Assembly (NCBI GenBank): GCA_964369915.1 | Contig: CAYJGG010000055.1 | Coordinates: 1 to 11,714 of the forward strand | Direction of reading: 5' to 3' | Origin: RGIG3102 sp964369915 | Lineage (GTDB): Bacteria; Bacillota; Clostridia; Oscillospirales; Ruminococcaceae | Length of the DNA stretch: 11,714 bases | Shown: positions 1-5,694 of the stretch, one piece after another | Layout of the letters: each line of letters opens with the position of its first letter | Numbering within the stretch: position 1 is the stretch's first letter | Notes under the pieces: model-generated | What the model was told of the DNA's origin: nothing | Databases searched by the model: none | Seen by the model: only the letters and a program-made list of their open reading frames with translations | Program-made: the position numbers and the translations under genes

Positions 1-887
1 GCAAAGTCTGAAACTTCTTTTTCAATACCTTCGCCTTTTTCAAAACGAGTGAAAGCAACAACTTTAATCTCGCCGCCTAAAGTTTTTGCAGTAGCGTCTG
101 TGTACTGAGAAATTGATTGTTTATCATCTTTAACAAATGCTTGCTCTAGTAGGCAGTTTTCTTTGTAGTATTTTGCAATTCTACCGATAACCATTTTTTC
201 AGCGATAGCTTGTGGTTTGCCTTCGTTTAAAGCTTGTTGTGTTAAAATTTCTTTTTCTTTTTCTAAAGTTGAAGGATCAACTTCTTCTTTAGCTAAATAG
301 CTTGGGTTAACAGCTGCGATTTGCATAGCAACATCTTTACCATAAGCTTCAAATTCTGGTTTTTGGAATACTTCGTTTGAAGTTTCAAATTTAACTAGAA
401 CGCCGTGTGTACCGCCTGCATGAATGTAAGCAACACAAGGTCCTTCGTATCTTACGAAACGACGAAGTTTTAGGTTTTCACCGATAACTAGAATTTTTTC
501 TCTTAAAGATTCTTCAACTGTTTCAGTACCATTTGGCATTTTTAAAGTTAATAATTCTTCAACAGAAGCTGGATTTTCTTTAATGATAACGTCAGCTACT
601 TCAGCAACGAATGTTCTGAATTGTTCGTTTTTAGCAACGAAGTCTGTTTCTGAGTTAACTTCAACTACAACACCGATTTGTGCTGCTTTATCAACTGTAG
701 CATAAACCATACCATCAGCTGCTGTACGGCCAGCTTTTTTAGTAGCTGCTGCTAGGCCTTTTTCTCTTAAATATTCAACTGCTCTTTCAAAATCACCGTT
801 TGATTCTGTTAAAGCTTTTTTACAATCCATCATGCCACAACCTGTGCGTTCACGAAGATTTTTAACGTCTTGAGCTGTAAATGCCAT
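1..887 (-). CDS. tsf: Translation elongation factor Ts (EF-Ts), 3' end missing
   Basis: EF-Ts is the cytoplasmic guanine nucleotide exchange factor that releases GDP from EF-Tu during protein synthesis. The translation begins MAFTAQDVKNLRERTGCGMM, the family's N-terminal UBA-like module, with CKKAL following at about residues 22-26. The EF-Tu-contacting motif TDFVAKN lies at about residues 81-87 and the dimerisation/core subdomains follow. About 295 codons are visible before the window ends, close to the usual ~300, so only a few C-terminal residues are missing. The ATG at 887 is preceded by GGAGG with an 8-nt spacer. The gene lies 36 bp downstream of rpsB with no terminator between, the standard rpsB-tsf operon, so it should share the promoter and S2 leader upstream of rpsB. 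Identification is secure. Confidence 0.97.
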   Translation of the reverse strand, partial: MAFTAQDVKNLRERTGCGMMDCKKALTESNGDFERAVEYLREKGLAAATKKAGRTAADGMVYATVDKAAQIGVVVEVNSETDFVAKNEQFRTFVAEVADVIIKENPASVEELLTLKMPNGTETVEESLREKILVIGENLKLRRFVRYEGPCVAYIHAGGTHGVLVKFETSNEVFQKPEFEAYGKDVAMQIAAVNPSYLAKEEVDPSTLEKEKEILTQQALNEGKPQAIAEKMVIGRIAKYYKENCLLEQAFVKDDKQSISQYTDATAKTLGGEIKVVAFTRFEKGEGIEKEVSDF

Positions 888-923
888 ATTTTTTTCCTCC
901 AAATATTTATAATATAATAATTA

Positions 924-1658
924 TTATTCTGCTGCTACTTCTTCTGTTTGTGCTTCTGGAGCTGGAGCTGTTTGAGTTCCTTGACGAGCTTCGATAACAG
1001 CATCAGCCATAGCGCCAGCGATTAACTTAACCGCACGGATAGCATCATCATTACCTGGGATTACGTAGTCAATTTCGTCTGGATCACAGTTTGTATCAAC
1101 GATAGCTACAACTGGGATACCTAGGTTTTTAGCTTCTGCAACAGCGATTTTTTCTTTTCTTGTATCAACAATGAAAAGAGCTTTTGGAAGAGTTGGCATA
1201 TCTTTGATACCGCCTAGGAATTTTTCTAGTTTTTCGATTTCAAGATCTAATTTGATAACTTCTTTTTTAGGAAGTAAATCAAAAGTGCCGTCTTCTTTCA
1301 TTTTATTTAATTGCTCTAAACGAGAAATTCTGTTTTTGATTGTACGGTAGTTTGTAAGCATACCACCTAGCCATCTAGCGTTTACAAAGTGCATTCCACA
1401 TCTTTGTGCTTCTTCTTTGATAGCATCTTGAGCTTGTTTTTTAGTACCTACGAATAAGATTTCGCCGCCTTCTGCTGCTACATCTCTGATGAAATCATAA
1501 GCTTCATCTAATTTTCTAACTGTTTTTTGTAGATCGATAATGTAGATACCGTTTCTTTCTGTAAAGATGTAACGAGCCATTTTAGGGTTCCATCTTCTTG
1601 TTTGGTGACCAAAGTGTACACCTGCCTCTAGTAATTGTTTCATTGATACTGATGACAT
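924..1658 (-). CDS. rpsB: 30S ribosomal protein S2
   Basis: S2 is a structural protein of the small ribosomal subunit, added late on the solvent side at the head-body junction. The 244-residue product begins MSSVSMKQLLEAGVHFGHQ and continues RRWNPKMARYIF, the S2 signature. It also has FVGTKKQAQD, RWLGGMLTN and the C-terminal IPVVAIVDTNCDPD block, all canonical. The tail is Ala/Glu-rich (about residues 230-244), as is common. Start at 1658: GGAGG lies 7 nt upstream. First gene of the rpsB-tsf operon, with its own promoter and a folded leader of about 110 nt. Length and motifs are normal. Confidence 0.98.
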   Translation of the reverse strand: MSSVSMKQLLEAGVHFGHQTRRWNPKMARYIFTERNGIYIIDLQKTVRKLDEAYDFIRDVAAEGGEILFVGTKKQAQDAIKEEAQRCGMHFVNARWLGGMLTNYRTIKNRISRLEQLNKMKEDGTFDLLPKKEVIKLDLEIEKLEKFLGGIKDMPTLPKALFIVDTRKEKIAVAEAKNLGIPVVAIVDTNCDPDEIDYVIPGNDDAIRAVKLIAGAMADAVIEARQGTQTAPAPEAQTEEVAAE

Positions 1659-1690
1659 AATTTTTCCTCCATAATTTTGGTTAATTTCTA

Positions 1691-1766
1691 CCGCTATATC
1701 TTGGGTTTAGCAGTTTTATGTTTATAAAAACACACCGAACTGCATGGAATATAGCGTGCATATTTG
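1691..1766 (-). ncRNA. Candidate S2-type autoregulatory mRNA leader of rpsB
   Basis: The untranslated region between the rpsB promoter and its start folds into nested helices visible by eye. An outer perfect 8-bp helix pairs 1692-1699 (CGCTATAT on +) with 1749-1756 (ATATAGCG). An inner 6-bp helix pairs 1710-1715 with 1738-1743. An apical hairpin pairs 1714-1719 with 1724-1729 around a GTTT loop and overlaps the inner helix by two bases. Unpaired purine-rich segments separate the helices. Free S2 is known to repress its own mRNA in other bacteria, and structured rpsB leaders have been predicted in Firmicutes. I infer the same role here. The structure is seen in the sequence; the regulation is inferred. 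Confidence 0.6.
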
Positions 1767-1773
1767 CCTTAGT

Positions 1774-1802
1774 ATTCTACCATAACTAGGATTAAAATGC
1801 AA
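1774..1802 (-). promoter_or_regulatory. Promoter of the rpsB-tsf operon (extended -10)
   Basis: On the minus strand, TTGCAT (1797-1802) is followed by a 17-nt spacer and TAGAAT (1774-1779). The spacer ends in TGG, giving an extended -10 (TGnTAGAAT) that offsets the weak -35. Transcription would start near 1767, just before the folded leader. Confidence 0.65.
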
Positions 1803-1812
1803 GTACTTTTTA

Positions 1813-2061
1813 TTATTTATCTTTAATTTCTTTTGTGTTGATTAATATAACATCTTTTCCAACAGTTAAAACGTCTGCCCAAGATATTTTTATATCCTCA
1901 TTTCTGCCTAAAAGTCCGAAAAATTTTGGTCTTCCAAACACAACTAAGCTTTCAACTTTTGCTGTTTCTAAATCGAACTCTAAATCATCAATCCTACCGA
2001 TATTCTGCCCTGTAACAACGCTTACTATATCTTTTTGACAAAGAAAGGATAAAGATAACAT
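1813..2061 (-). CDS. YlmC/YmxH-family PRC-barrel sporulation-associated protein
   Basis: A small PRC-barrel protein of 82 residues when started at the ATG at 2061. That start has AGGTGG (2070-2075) 8 nt upstream; the in-frame GTG further upstream overlaps this ribosome binding site and is unlikely. The motif VVFGRPKFFGLLGRNEDIKISW (about residues 40-61) matches the LVVxGRPRFFGLLGREEDIxIxW core of the YlmC/YmxH family. Members are annotated as sporulation proteins but their biochemical role is not established. Following sigG is the usual location in Clostridia, which supports the call. A terminator separates it from sigG, so it probably uses its own promoter. No clear terminator follows it before the rpsB promoter. 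Confidence 0.85.
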   Translation of the reverse strand: MLSLSFLCQKDIVSVVTGQNIGRIDDLEFDLETAKVESLVVFGRPKFFGLLGRNEDIKISWADVLTVGKDVILINTKEIKDK

Positions 2062-2094
2062 TATATTCACCACCTAATAAATTTATATATTATT

Positions 2095-2124
2095 AGTATA
2101 TTCTATTTTTATATTTAATGTTAC
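2095..2124 (-). promoter_or_regulatory. Possible promoter of the PRC-barrel gene
   Basis: TATACT (2095-2100), extended to TATACTA, lies 34 nt upstream of the start codon. A weak GTAACA (2119-2124) lies 18 nt further up. The -10 resembles both sigma-A and the CATnnTA type used by sigma-G. Assignment to either is uncertain in such AT-rich DNA. Confidence 0.3.
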
Positions 2125-2131
2125 TATAAAT

Positions 2132-2167
2132 AAAAACTGATAATTAAATTTATAATTATCAGTTTTT
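2132..2167 (-). terminator. Intrinsic terminator after sigG
   Basis: A perfect 15-bp inverted repeat pairs 2132-2146 with 2153-2167 around a 6-nt loop. On the minus strand the stem ends in a T-run, as expected for a rho-independent terminator closing spoIIGA-sigE-sigG. The stem is AT-rich, with only CTGA/TCAG as the firmer part, so some readthrough into the downstream gene is possible. Confidence 0.75.
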
Positions 2168-2171
2168 TTAT

Positions 2172-2948
2172 TTACTGGAATTGTTTTCTAACTATTTTTA
2201 AAACATTTTTTTCTATTCTTGAAACTTGAGCTTGACTTATGCCTACGATATTTGCAACCTCTGTTTGAGTTTTTCCTTTTAAATATCTTAAACTAATTAT
2301 ATATTTTTCTCTATTATCCAGATTTTTTATTATATCTCTAATGATTATTTTAGTTTGAAATGATTCTTCAAAACTTGTGTCTGCAATTTTATCTAATAAA
2401 AAACTTGAATCACTATCTTCTAAAAAAGCAGGTTCGTGCAGTGAAATAGTTGGGTTTAAGGATTCTAACGCATTAACTATCTGATAATAAGATACTCCTA
2501 ATATTTCAGCTAGCTGTTTATTACTTGGCTCCTCATTGTTTTTTAAAATATATTCTTCTTTTGCTGATAGAATTTTATAAGATAAATCTTTAATACTTCT
2601 ATTAATTTTAACTGTTTGATTATCTCTTAAAAATCTTTTAATTTCTCCCATTATCATAACAACGCCATAAGTTGAAAATTGCACATCTAAACTTGTATCA
2701 AAGTTATTTAAAGCCTTTATTAATCCAATACAACCAACTTGAAACAAATCATCGGCTTCAGCATTGTTTTTTAAAGAGAATTTTTGCATAACGCTTAATA
2801 CGAGCTTTAAATTCCCCATAACTAGCTTTTCTTTTGCTAAATTATCTCCATTTTTCATTTTTAAAATCAGCTCTTTTCTCTCAGCCTCTTTTAATGTTGG
2901 TAGCGTTGCTGTGTTTATGCCTGTTATTTCCACTTTTTTATAAAACAG
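2172..2948 (-). CDS. sigG: RNA polymerase sporulation sigma factor sigma-G (late forespore)
   Basis: Sigma-G directs late forespore transcription. The sequence KKVEITGINTATLP near the N-terminus is the sigma-G-specific extension (KVEICGVDTSKLP in B. subtilis), which separates it from sigma-F. Region 2 contains ADDLFQVGCIGLIKALNNFD and MGEIKRFLRDN. Region 3 follows, and region 4 ends in GKTQTEVANIVGISQAQVSR, the -35-reading helix-turn-helix. An ATG exists at 2999 but has no recognisable ribosome binding site and would give 275 residues. The CTG at 2946-2948 lies 7 nt after a long Shine-Dalgarno match and gives 259 codons, matching the family length, and it aligns with the B. subtilis initiator Met. 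I therefore prefer the CTG start. Region 2 reads STYGVVMIMGEI where STYAVPMIIGEI is usual. It lies 23 bp (from the ATG) or 74 bp (from the CTG) after sigE without a terminator. The protein identity is firm; the start is inferred. Confidence 0.93.
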   Translation of the reverse strand: MFYKKVEITGINTATLPTLKEAERKELILKMKNGDNLAKEKLVMGNLKLVLSVMQKFSLKNNAEADDLFQVGCIGLIKALNNFDTSLDVQFSTYGVVMIMGEIKRFLRDNQTVKINRSIKDLSYKILSAKEEYILKNNEEPSNKQLAEILGVSYYQIVNALESLNPTISLHEPAFLEDSDSSFLLDKIADTSFEESFQTKIIIRDIIKNLDNREKYIISLRYLKGKTQTEVANIVGISQAQVSRIEKNVLKIVRKQFQ

Positions 2949-2950
2949 AT

Positions 2951-2962
2951 AATCACTTCCCT
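2951..2962 (-). promoter_or_regulatory. Extended Shine-Dalgarno of sigG, pointing to a CTG start
   Basis: The minus strand reads AAGGGAAGTGAT. Against the ideal AAAGGAGGTGAT it agrees at 10 of 12 positions, and one of the two differences still allows a G-U pair with 16S rRNA. Counting from the GGGAAG core there are 7 nt to the CTG at 2948. It lies inside the frame that would be coding if the ATG at 2999 were used. Confidence 0.6.
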
Positions 2963-2974
2963 TTTTTAATAAGA

Positions 2975-2981
2975 TAGTATA
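2975..2981 (-). promoter_or_regulatory. Possible -10 element of a sigG promoter
   Basis: TATACTA lies 26 nt upstream of the proposed CTG start. It fits a sigma-A -10 (TATACT) and matches 6 of 7 bases of the sigma-G -10 CATACTA. No convincing -35 is visible at the right spacing (TTTAAA at 17 nt is the best). Weak evidence. Confidence 0.25.
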
Positions 2982-3022
2982 ATTATCTGCTGATTTCATT
3001 TAAATATGTCTGTCAATTAATT

Positions 3023-3709
3023 TCAGTTAATCTTTTCCAATTCTCTTTTTAATTTTTTTAATATCTTTTTTTCTAGCCTTGAAATATAGCTTTGCGAAAT
3101 TCCTATTTCATCTGCCACTTCTTTTTGAGTTTTTTCTTCTCTTCCACTTAGTCCAAACCTTAAAAGCATTATCTCTTTTTCTCTATCATTTAAACACTCA
3201 AGAGATTTTCTAACCATCATTCTATCGCTTTCAATTTCTATACCTTTACTTATTTCATTATCTGGTGTATGTAAAACATCGATTAAATTTAATTCGTTTC
3301 CATCTGAATCGGTTGAAAGCGCTTCGTCCATGCTTATATCTATATTTTTATTACTTTGTTTTCTTAAAAACATTAGTATTTCATTTTCAACGCACCTTGA
3401 AGCATATGTTGCAAATTTAATATTTTTACTAGGAACAAAACTATTAACAGCCTTTATTAAACCCATAGTACCTATTGAAGTTAAATCATCAATGGGAATA
3501 TTGGTGTTTTCAAATTTTTTAGCTATATATACCACTAAACGCAAATTATGTACAATTAATTTTTCTCTAGCCCAAGCCTCTTTATTTTCTATACCTTGAA
3601 AAACCTTTATTTCCTCTTCTCTTTTTAAAGGCGAGGGCAAGGTTTGTGGGCCATTTATATACCATATTTTTCTTAGTTTGCTAATTAATTCTATTATAAT
3701 TTTTTTCAT
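3023..3709 (-). CDS. sigE: RNA polymerase sporulation sigma factor pro-sigma-E (early mother cell)
   Basis: Sigma-E drives early mother-cell gene expression and is made as an inactive, membrane-associated precursor that SpoIIGA cleaves. The 228-residue product has region 2 at about residues 50-118, including IPIDDLTSIGTMGLIKAVNSF and KFATYASRCVENEILMFLRK, nearly identical to characterised sigma-E. Region 4 at about 168-225 contains EKTQKEVADEIGISQSYISR. The mature N-terminus starts around WYINGPQTLPSPL (about residues 16-28), which aligns with YYIGGSEALPPPL. The segment before this is only about 16 residues, against 27 in B. subtilis. Start at 3709 follows AAAGGA at a somewhat long spacing. 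Preceded by spoIIGA (36 bp) and followed by sigG, the conserved arrangement; expression should depend on Spo0A via the promoter ahead of spoIIGA. Confidence 0.97.
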   Translation of the reverse strand: MKKIIIELISKLRKIWYINGPQTLPSPLKREEEIKVFQGIENKEAWAREKLIVHNLRLVVYIAKKFENTNIPIDDLTSIGTMGLIKAVNSFVPSKNIKFATYASRCVENEILMFLRKQSNKNIDISMDEALSTDSDGNELNLIDVLHTPDNEISKGIEIESDRMMVRKSLECLNDREKEIMLLRFGLSGREEKTQKEVADEIGISQSYISRLEKKILKKLKRELEKIN

Positions 3710-3745
3710 AATGATATTATTCCTTTCAAAATTTAATTTTTTCTT

Positions 3746-4600
3746 TTAATTTGATAACATTTTAAATACTTCTTTTCCAATAATCACCTCAACTTCGTTC
3801 GACATTTTTTCTTTTGATAAAGCTAAAAGGCAATTTTTTATTTCCTTTTCGTTTTCTTTTTGAATTATGTAGATATTATCAGCTTTAATAGCTGGTATCA
3901 TCCCTTCTCCATTAATAGTTGAATAGAATATTGGTGTAATAATCTTTGTGTTCTTTATCTCATTATTATTAAAAAAGTTTTCGATTATATTTTTGTTTTC
4001 ATCACTTATAATATTTTTAATTTTATTAAAATCTATAAGTATAACGTTTTTATTATTTATAATATCTTTAATTTTAAATCCTGTATCATAAAAAGCCGAT
4101 AAAACAACCTCCTTATTATTTAAAATTAATTTTATCTTTATATCTTCTTCTAAAAGTTTTTCATTAAAAAAAATATTAAATACAGTTATAACTACCCATA
4201 TAAATAAAACAGATATCACTAATAAAACTGGATTTATATTCAAATAAATTATTGTATTTTTTAAAACTATTACATTATTATCTTTAATAAAAGCTAAAAA
4301 TCCATATAAAATAAAGTTAGCCAACAATAAAGATAAAAAGTTTTTTAAAAAATAATATTTATTGTTAAATCCAAAAGCAATTAAAACTGATACAACTATT
4401 GCTATTATTTTAACTGAAATAGAAATAAAAAAATTATTTAATTCAATTAAAACAATTAAAGAAAATAACGCCCCTATAAAACTTGAAATTATTAATCTTT
4501 TTTTATCATAAAATCCTGAAGAAAAAATCTGAGTAATTTTAAAAAGAAAATAGTTAATAATAAAATTTGTTATTATTAAAACATCTACATATATAATCAT
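3746..4600 (-). CDS. spoIIGA: Sigma-E processing peptidase SpoIIGA (membrane aspartic protease)
   Basis: SpoIIGA is a septum-located aspartic protease that removes the pro-sequence of sigma-E after a signal from the forespore (SpoIIR). The N-terminal half (about residues 1-145) is a run of hydrophobic helices, beginning MIIYVDVLIITNFIINYFLF, consistent with the family's five transmembrane segments. The C-terminal half is cytosolic and contains DTG at residues 172-174 (context AFYDTGFKIKD), the catalytic Asp motif. The usual following Asn (DTGN/DSGN) is Phe here. Near the end VIIGKEVFKMLSN replaces the typical NALVG(I/P) ending. At 284 residues it is a little shorter than the ~309 of B. subtilis. 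The start at 4600 has AGGTGG 7 nt upstream. First gene of the spoIIGA-sigE-sigG unit. Confidence 0.93.
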   Translation of the reverse strand: MIIYVDVLIITNFIINYFLFKITQIFSSGFYDKKRLIISSFIGALFSLIVLIELNNFFISISVKIIAIVVSVLIAFGFNNKYYFLKNFLSLLLANFILYGFLAFIKDNNVIVLKNTIIYLNINPVLLVISVLFIWVVITVFNIFFNEKLLEEDIKIKLILNNKEVVLSAFYDTGFKIKDIINNKNVILIDFNKIKNIISDENKNIIENFFNNNEIKNTKIITPIFYSTINGEGMIPAIKADNIYIIQKENEKEIKNCLLALSKEKMSNEVEVIIGKEVFKMLSN

Positions 4601-4638
4601 ATATTTACCACCTACATTTATTTTACTATTAACATAGA

Positions 4639-4653
4639 ATTATAATTGTCGAA
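4639..4653 (-). promoter_or_regulatory. spoIIGA promoter -10 with an adjacent Spo0A box
   Basis: The minus strand carries a perfect TATAAT (4639-4644), 38 nt before the start codon. Two bases upstream is TTCGACA (4647-4653), the reverse complement of the Spo0A box TGTCGAA, a 7/7 match. No sigma-A -35 hexamer is seen at 17 nt, as is typical of a Spo0A-dependent promoter. spoIIG is a classic direct Spo0A target. Confidence 0.55.
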
Positions 4654-4692
4654 TTTTGCAAAAAATAAAAATAGGTTTTCATTTATTAATTT

Positions 4693-4699
4693 TTCGTGA
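4693..4699 (-). promoter_or_regulatory. Degenerate second Spo0A box upstream of spoIIGA
   Basis: TCACGAA on the minus strand matches TGnCGAA at five of six defined bases. It lies about 48 bp upstream of the -10 and in the opposite orientation to the exact box at 4647-4653. Suggestive only. Confidence 0.3.
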
Positions 4700-4749
4700 T
4701 TAGAAAGCAGTCTTATTAATGTTCTTTTCACCTAAAAGTAAAACTTTGA

Positions 4750-4774
4750 TTTATATTATAAAAGATAATATAAA
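4750..4774. repeat. Perfect 10-bp dyad in the spoIIGA/ZIP transporter divergent region
   Basis: TTTATATTAT (4750-4759) and ATAATATAAA (4765-4774) are exact reverse complements separated by five bases (AAAAG). The site lies about 30 bp upstream of the transporter's likely -10. It could be an operator for a metal-responsive repressor or simply AT-rich chance. It has no T-run that would make it a terminator. Confidence 0.5.
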
Positions 4775-4803
4775 TTAACAAGTTTTCTTTAATTTTTATA
4801 AAC

Positions 4804-4809
4804 TATAAT
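4804..4809 (+). promoter_or_regulatory. Likely -10 of the ZIP transporter promoter
   Basis: A perfect TATAAT lies 36 nt upstream of the transporter start. The -35 at 17 nt is poor (TTTTCT), so the promoter may need an activator or be weak. Confidence 0.4.
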
Positions 4810-4845
4810 GAGGGAATGTGCTTTTATTTTAGAAGGGTTAATATT

Positions 4846-5616
4846 ATGATTGATAATAATTTTTTATTTGCTTTTTGTTTAACTTTATTCGCTGGTTTAT
4901 CAACTGGGATTGGAAGTTTAATTTCTTTAAATTCAAAAAAAATGAATTATAAATTTTTATCAGCTTCCTTAGGATTTTCTGCCGGTGTTATGATATATGT
5001 TTCTTTTGCTGAAATTTTAGTAAAAGGAAAAACTTCACTTATATCATATTTTGGAGAAAACACTGGCTCTATACTTGCTGCAATATGGTTTTTTATTGGT
5101 ATTGTCATTACAATTTTAATAGATAATTTAATTCCAAAGGCTGATTATTCACAAAAAGAAGAAAAAAATTTACTAAGAACTGGAATATTTACAGCTATTG
5201 CGATTGCAATTCACAATTTTCCTGAAGGACTTGCAACTTTTACTGCAGCTATAAGTGATCCTGTTTTAGGTGTTCCTATTGCAACTGCAATTTCCATTCA
5301 TAATATTCCTGAGGGGATTGCAGTTGCTATCCCAATTTATTTTGCTACTAAAAATAAGAGGAAAGCCTTTTTTTACTCTATTTTATCAGGCATAACCGAA
5401 CCTATCGGAGCTATTATTGGATATGTTTTACTATCTAACTATTTTAATGACGCTACTTTTGGATTTATTTTTTCATTTGTTGCGGGTATGATGATTTATA
5501 TTAGTATAGGAGAATTGATTCCATCAGCAAAAAAATATGATTCTAGTAAAATCTCTGAATACTATTTAGTTTTAGGTATGTTTATTATGGCAATTAGTTT
5601 ATTATTATTTCTTTAA
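4846..5616 (+). CDS. ZIP family divalent metal transporter (ZupT-like)
   Basis: A 256-residue integral membrane protein predicted to import zinc and possibly iron or manganese. The two hallmark metal-site helices are present: HNFPEG at residues 123-128 (helix 4) and HNIPEG at 152-157 (helix 5). The conserved EPIGA (185-189) and GELIP (222-226) follow. Eight hydrophobic helices can be traced, with a short charged loop after helix 3 (SQKEEKN, about 102-108) in place of the His-rich loop of eukaryotic ZIPs. The ATG at 4846 is preceded by AGAAGGG with an 8-nt spacer. An upstream in-frame ATG at 4816 has its purine tract directly abutting and would add an atypical charged extension, so it was rejected. 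Length equals E. coli ZupT (257). It stands alone, divergent from spoIIGA and convergent with the anti-sigma gene. Confidence 0.92.
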   Translation: MIDNNFLFAFCLTLFAGLSTGIGSLISLNSKKMNYKFLSASLGFSAGVMIYVSFAEILVKGKTSLISYFGENTGSILAAIWFFIGIVITILIDNLIPKADYSQKEEKNLLRTGIFTAIAIAIHNFPEGLATFTAAISDPVLGVPIATAISIHNIPEGIAVAIPIYFATKNKRKAFFYSILSGITEPIGAIIGYVLLSNYFNDATFGFIFSFVAGMMIYISIGELIPSAKKYDSSKISEYYLVLGMFIMAISLLLFL

Positions 5617-5620
5617 ATAA

Positions 5621-5646
5621 AAAAACTCCACATCAGTGGAGTTTTT
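5621..5646. terminator. Bidirectional intrinsic terminator
   Basis: The stem AACTCCAC (5624-5631) pairs perfectly with GTGGAGTT (5636-5643) around ATCA. It is flanked by an A-run on the left and a T-run of nine on the right. It can terminate both the ZIP transporter (+) and the anti-sigma gene (-), which converge here. Confidence 0.92.
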
Positions 5647-5694
5647 TTTTGGAAGGATTCATTTTAGAGAAGAATCTAACAATTTATTTTTTAA

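Noticed and set aside
1835..2038. Short plus-strand open frame opposite the PRC-barrel gene
   Set aside because: Shadow of a well-conserved gene; no ribosome binding site and low-complexity translation.
4620..4625. TAAAAT as an alternative spoIIGA -10 with 21-nt spacing from the Spo0A box
   Set aside because: It would put the transcription start at the ribosome binding site (4608-4613). The perfect TATAAT at 4639-4644 leaves a workable leader.
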